The position numbers were made by a program, and so were the translations under genes. The notes beneath the pieces are model-generated. The model worked only from the letters and a program-made list of their open reading frames with translations. It was not told the origin of the DNA and did no database searches. Below, piece after piece: positions 42,959 through 44,145 of a DNA stretch of 44,145 nucleotides; within the stretch, counting starts at the first letter, position 1; each line of letters opens with the position of its first letter. Source of the stretch: Promethearchaeota archaeon (GTDB taxonomy: Archaea > Asgardarchaeota > Lokiarchaeia > Sigyniarchaeales > SOKP01); the NCBI GenBank assembly GCA_019058245.1, contig JAHPZJ010000001.1, positions 1 to 44,145 of the forward strand. Reading direction: 5' to 3'.

Positions 42959-43502
42959 TTACTTAAGTCTTGCTTCTGAGAGGTGCAAATGGTCAGTTTC
43001 TACTTCGACAAAAGCTTCAAAAATCTCTTTTACTCTAGCACTTTCAGCATCAACAGCAGCTTGGCTATAGAATTTTATAGCTCTATCTTCTCTTGAGTGA
43101 GATTCTTCTAAATTTGGCTTATATTCTGCTGCACACTTATCATATTTAGGAAAATCAACTTTATCTAGCTTAAGTATTTTTTTCCAGACTGATGCATGTT
43201 CACCTTCAACTTTAGCAAGTATTTTAAAAATTTTTTGACCATCTAATTCTGGTGTCTTCGTACTAGCACATTTGTAAAATATGTTATTTGATACTTCTAC
43301 TTCTAGAGCTTTTTCAACGTTAGTTTTATCTTTTTCATTTAGTTCAACATCCCAAGCCCCACTGTCATCATATTCTGTTGATTCCACAAAATATTTTTTG
43401 AAAGCTCCACAAAAGGGACATCGACTTGGAGGTTCTTCGCCGATATATGCTTCTCCACATATCTCACATACAAAAACTTTAACAAAAATCTTTTTTCACC
43501 AT
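42959..43502 (-). CDS. Rubrerythrin-like protein with a rubredoxin domain, split by a one-base frameshift
   Basis: The ORF from GTG 43385-43387 to 42959 (142 residues) is a ferritin-like four-helix domain with metal motifs EGEH and EVETDH. In the same frame, codons continue upstream as CEICGEAYIG...CPFCGAF, a rubredoxin-like four-cysteine domain, back to KKIFVKVF at 43493. A run of A6 (minus strand, 43491-43496) then puts this out of phase with the only sensible start, ATG 43500-43502 (ATG GTG AAA AAA...). Removing one A gives one protein of about 180 residues. It normally handles peroxide in anaerobes. A homopolymer sequencing error, or a real frameshift, explains the split. Confidence 0.75.
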
Positions 43503-43711
43503 GTTGATAATATAATTTATCTATTTAATGACTTACAACTTAGTATAAAAAATTAAGTCTAAATTAAATTATTAGAAATTATTACAATTTTTATAGTTTC
43601 AACTTAATTTTTAAAAATAGATTTCTTTTAAATACAATTATTAAAAAAAAATAGAATATAAAAACAATTATAGATTCTTTAAAATTTTTAATAGTTTTAG
43701 TTTGATTATCG

Positions 43712-44145
43712 TTGCGCTGCCTAGGTATAGACCCTGGATCGAAGAGTTGGGATTTCTTCGGCTTAGAGGATAATAAAATAATTTTAGATACATCTTTACC
43801 CACTAAAGAAATTATTAATGACCCTCAAAAAGTAATAGTCATTATAAAATCAGTAAAAGATATAGATTTAATGGTAGCTCCAAGTGGATTTGGGCTTCCC
43901 TTAAAAAACGTGAATGAATTAACAGAACAAGATATATTTTTTACATTATTAAAATTTGATCAAAAGGAGAAGGATAAATTAGTGGGGCTTGGAAAGGTTC
44001 TAAGATTAATTAAAGCCCAAAATATCCCCGGGATTATTGTTCCTGGAGTTAAGCATTTACCTACAGTCCCTAAATATCGAAAAATTAATAAAATTGATAT
44101 GGGTACAGCAGATAAAATTTGCACAGCTGTTACTGGAATTAAAGA
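43712..44145 (+). CDS. DUF1464-family ASKHA-kinase-like protein, 5' part
   Basis: Open from TTG 43712 to the window end (144 codons, truncated by the edge). The N-terminal CLGIDPGSKSWDFFGL is the phosphate-1-like loop of the family. FGLPLKNVNELT, GIIVPGVKHLPTVPKYRKINKIDMGTADKICTAV match DUF1464, archaeal proteins of the acetate/butyrate-kinase (ASKHA) fold, substrate unknown. An in-frame TGA just upstream (43703-43705) supports this start. The gap from 43502 is A+T-rich with no other gene seen. Confidence 0.78.
   Translation, partial: MRCLGIDPGSKSWDFFGLEDNKIILDTSLPTKEIINDPQKVIVIIKSVKDIDLMVAPSGFGLPLKNVNELTEQDIFFTLLKFDQKEKDKLVGLGKVLRLIKAQNIPGIIVPGVKHLPTVPKYRKINKIDMGTADKICTAVTGIK

Noticed and set aside
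43491..43502. dnaX-like -1 slippery site at A6G before the rubrerythrin
   Set aside because: The frame needed is +1 (or loss of one A), not -1, and no stimulating hairpin is evident.
43591..43803. 70-residue minus-strand ORF
   Set aside because: Lies antisense to the promoter and start of the DUF1464 gene; low-complexity Lys/Phe/Ile tail.
1..44145. tRNA or rRNA genes
   Set aside because: No T-loop GGTTCGAATCC-type sequence with matching stems or rRNA-like segment was seen on reading; a covariance-model search would be needed to exclude a divergent tRNA.

Overview
The window is strongly A+T-rich and archaeal. Archaeal markers are a complete-looking ether-lipid block (digeranylgeranylglycerophospholipid reductase, geranylgeranylglyceryl phosphate synthase and a UbiA-type digeranylgeranylglyceryl phosphate synthase), archaeal tetrahydromethanopterin genes (mptG-like and mptD-like), an archaeal-style uS2, and TATA boxes placed for leaderless or short-leader mRNAs. 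Shine-Dalgarno sequences of the GGAGTGAT/GGTGAT type occur before some genes. A helix-turn-helix protein fused to a Roadblock/LC7 domain, many zinc-ribbon proteins, and the mix of CODH-maturation, methanopterin and aldehyde:ferredoxin oxidoreductase genes suggest an Asgard (Lokiarchaeia-like) archaeon. That placement is an inference from gene content; no rRNA or tRNA gene was seen.

Layout. 1-1.4 kb: the decayed 3' end of a calcium-binding-repeat surface protein and a decayed small ORF. 1.4-4.6 kb: an aldehyde:ferredoxin oxidoreductase and iron alcohol dehydrogenase operon. 4.9-8.9 kb: a broken zinc-ribbon gene, a bacterial-type shikimate kinase, a flavin-reductase-like protein, a gamma-carbonic-anhydrase-like protein without its zinc ligands, then overlapping aroE and prephenate dehydrogenase. 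8.9-10.2 kb: three related zinc-ribbon/membrane/zinc-ribbon proteins. 10.4-15.7 kb: thymidylate kinase with an altered P-loop, a membrane M28 peptidase, an HD protein, uS2 with an acidic extension, and a membrane protein ending in a histidine-kinase-like phosphoacceptor helix pair. 15.7-19.1 kb: iron-sulfur flavoprotein, B12-radical SAM, GNAT and CooC-like ATPase. 19.1-20.4 kb: the HTH-Roadblock gene with upstream GTTAGTAA repeats, followed by a gene split at an 11-base homopolymer. 20.5-22.5 kb: a DUF4130/radical-SAM DNA-repair pair. 22.6-28.3 kb: a minus-strand accessory block (small ORFs, DNA adenine methyltransferase, membrane M28 peptidase, two unrecognised proteins). 28.4-32.3 kb: the ether-lipid operon. 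32.3-35.4 kb: an orphan adenine methyltransferase and a PadR/HAAS pair with a palindromic promoter element. 35.6-39.1 kb: thiolase-like protein, DUF998-like membrane protein and LarE. 39.1-42.8 kb: selenophosphate-synthetase-related protein, mptG-like, mptD-like and DUF447. 43-44 kb: a rubrerythrin interrupted by a frameshift, and the start of a DUF1464 kinase-like gene cut by the window end.

Taken together, the genes fit an anaerobe using tungsten/ferredoxin aldehyde chemistry, nickel enzymes (CooC, LarE) and methanopterin-linked C1 metabolism, and making ether lipids. The least explained parts are the HTH-Roadblock operon with its repeat array and frameshifted partner, and the 22.6-28.3 kb block around the methyltransferase.
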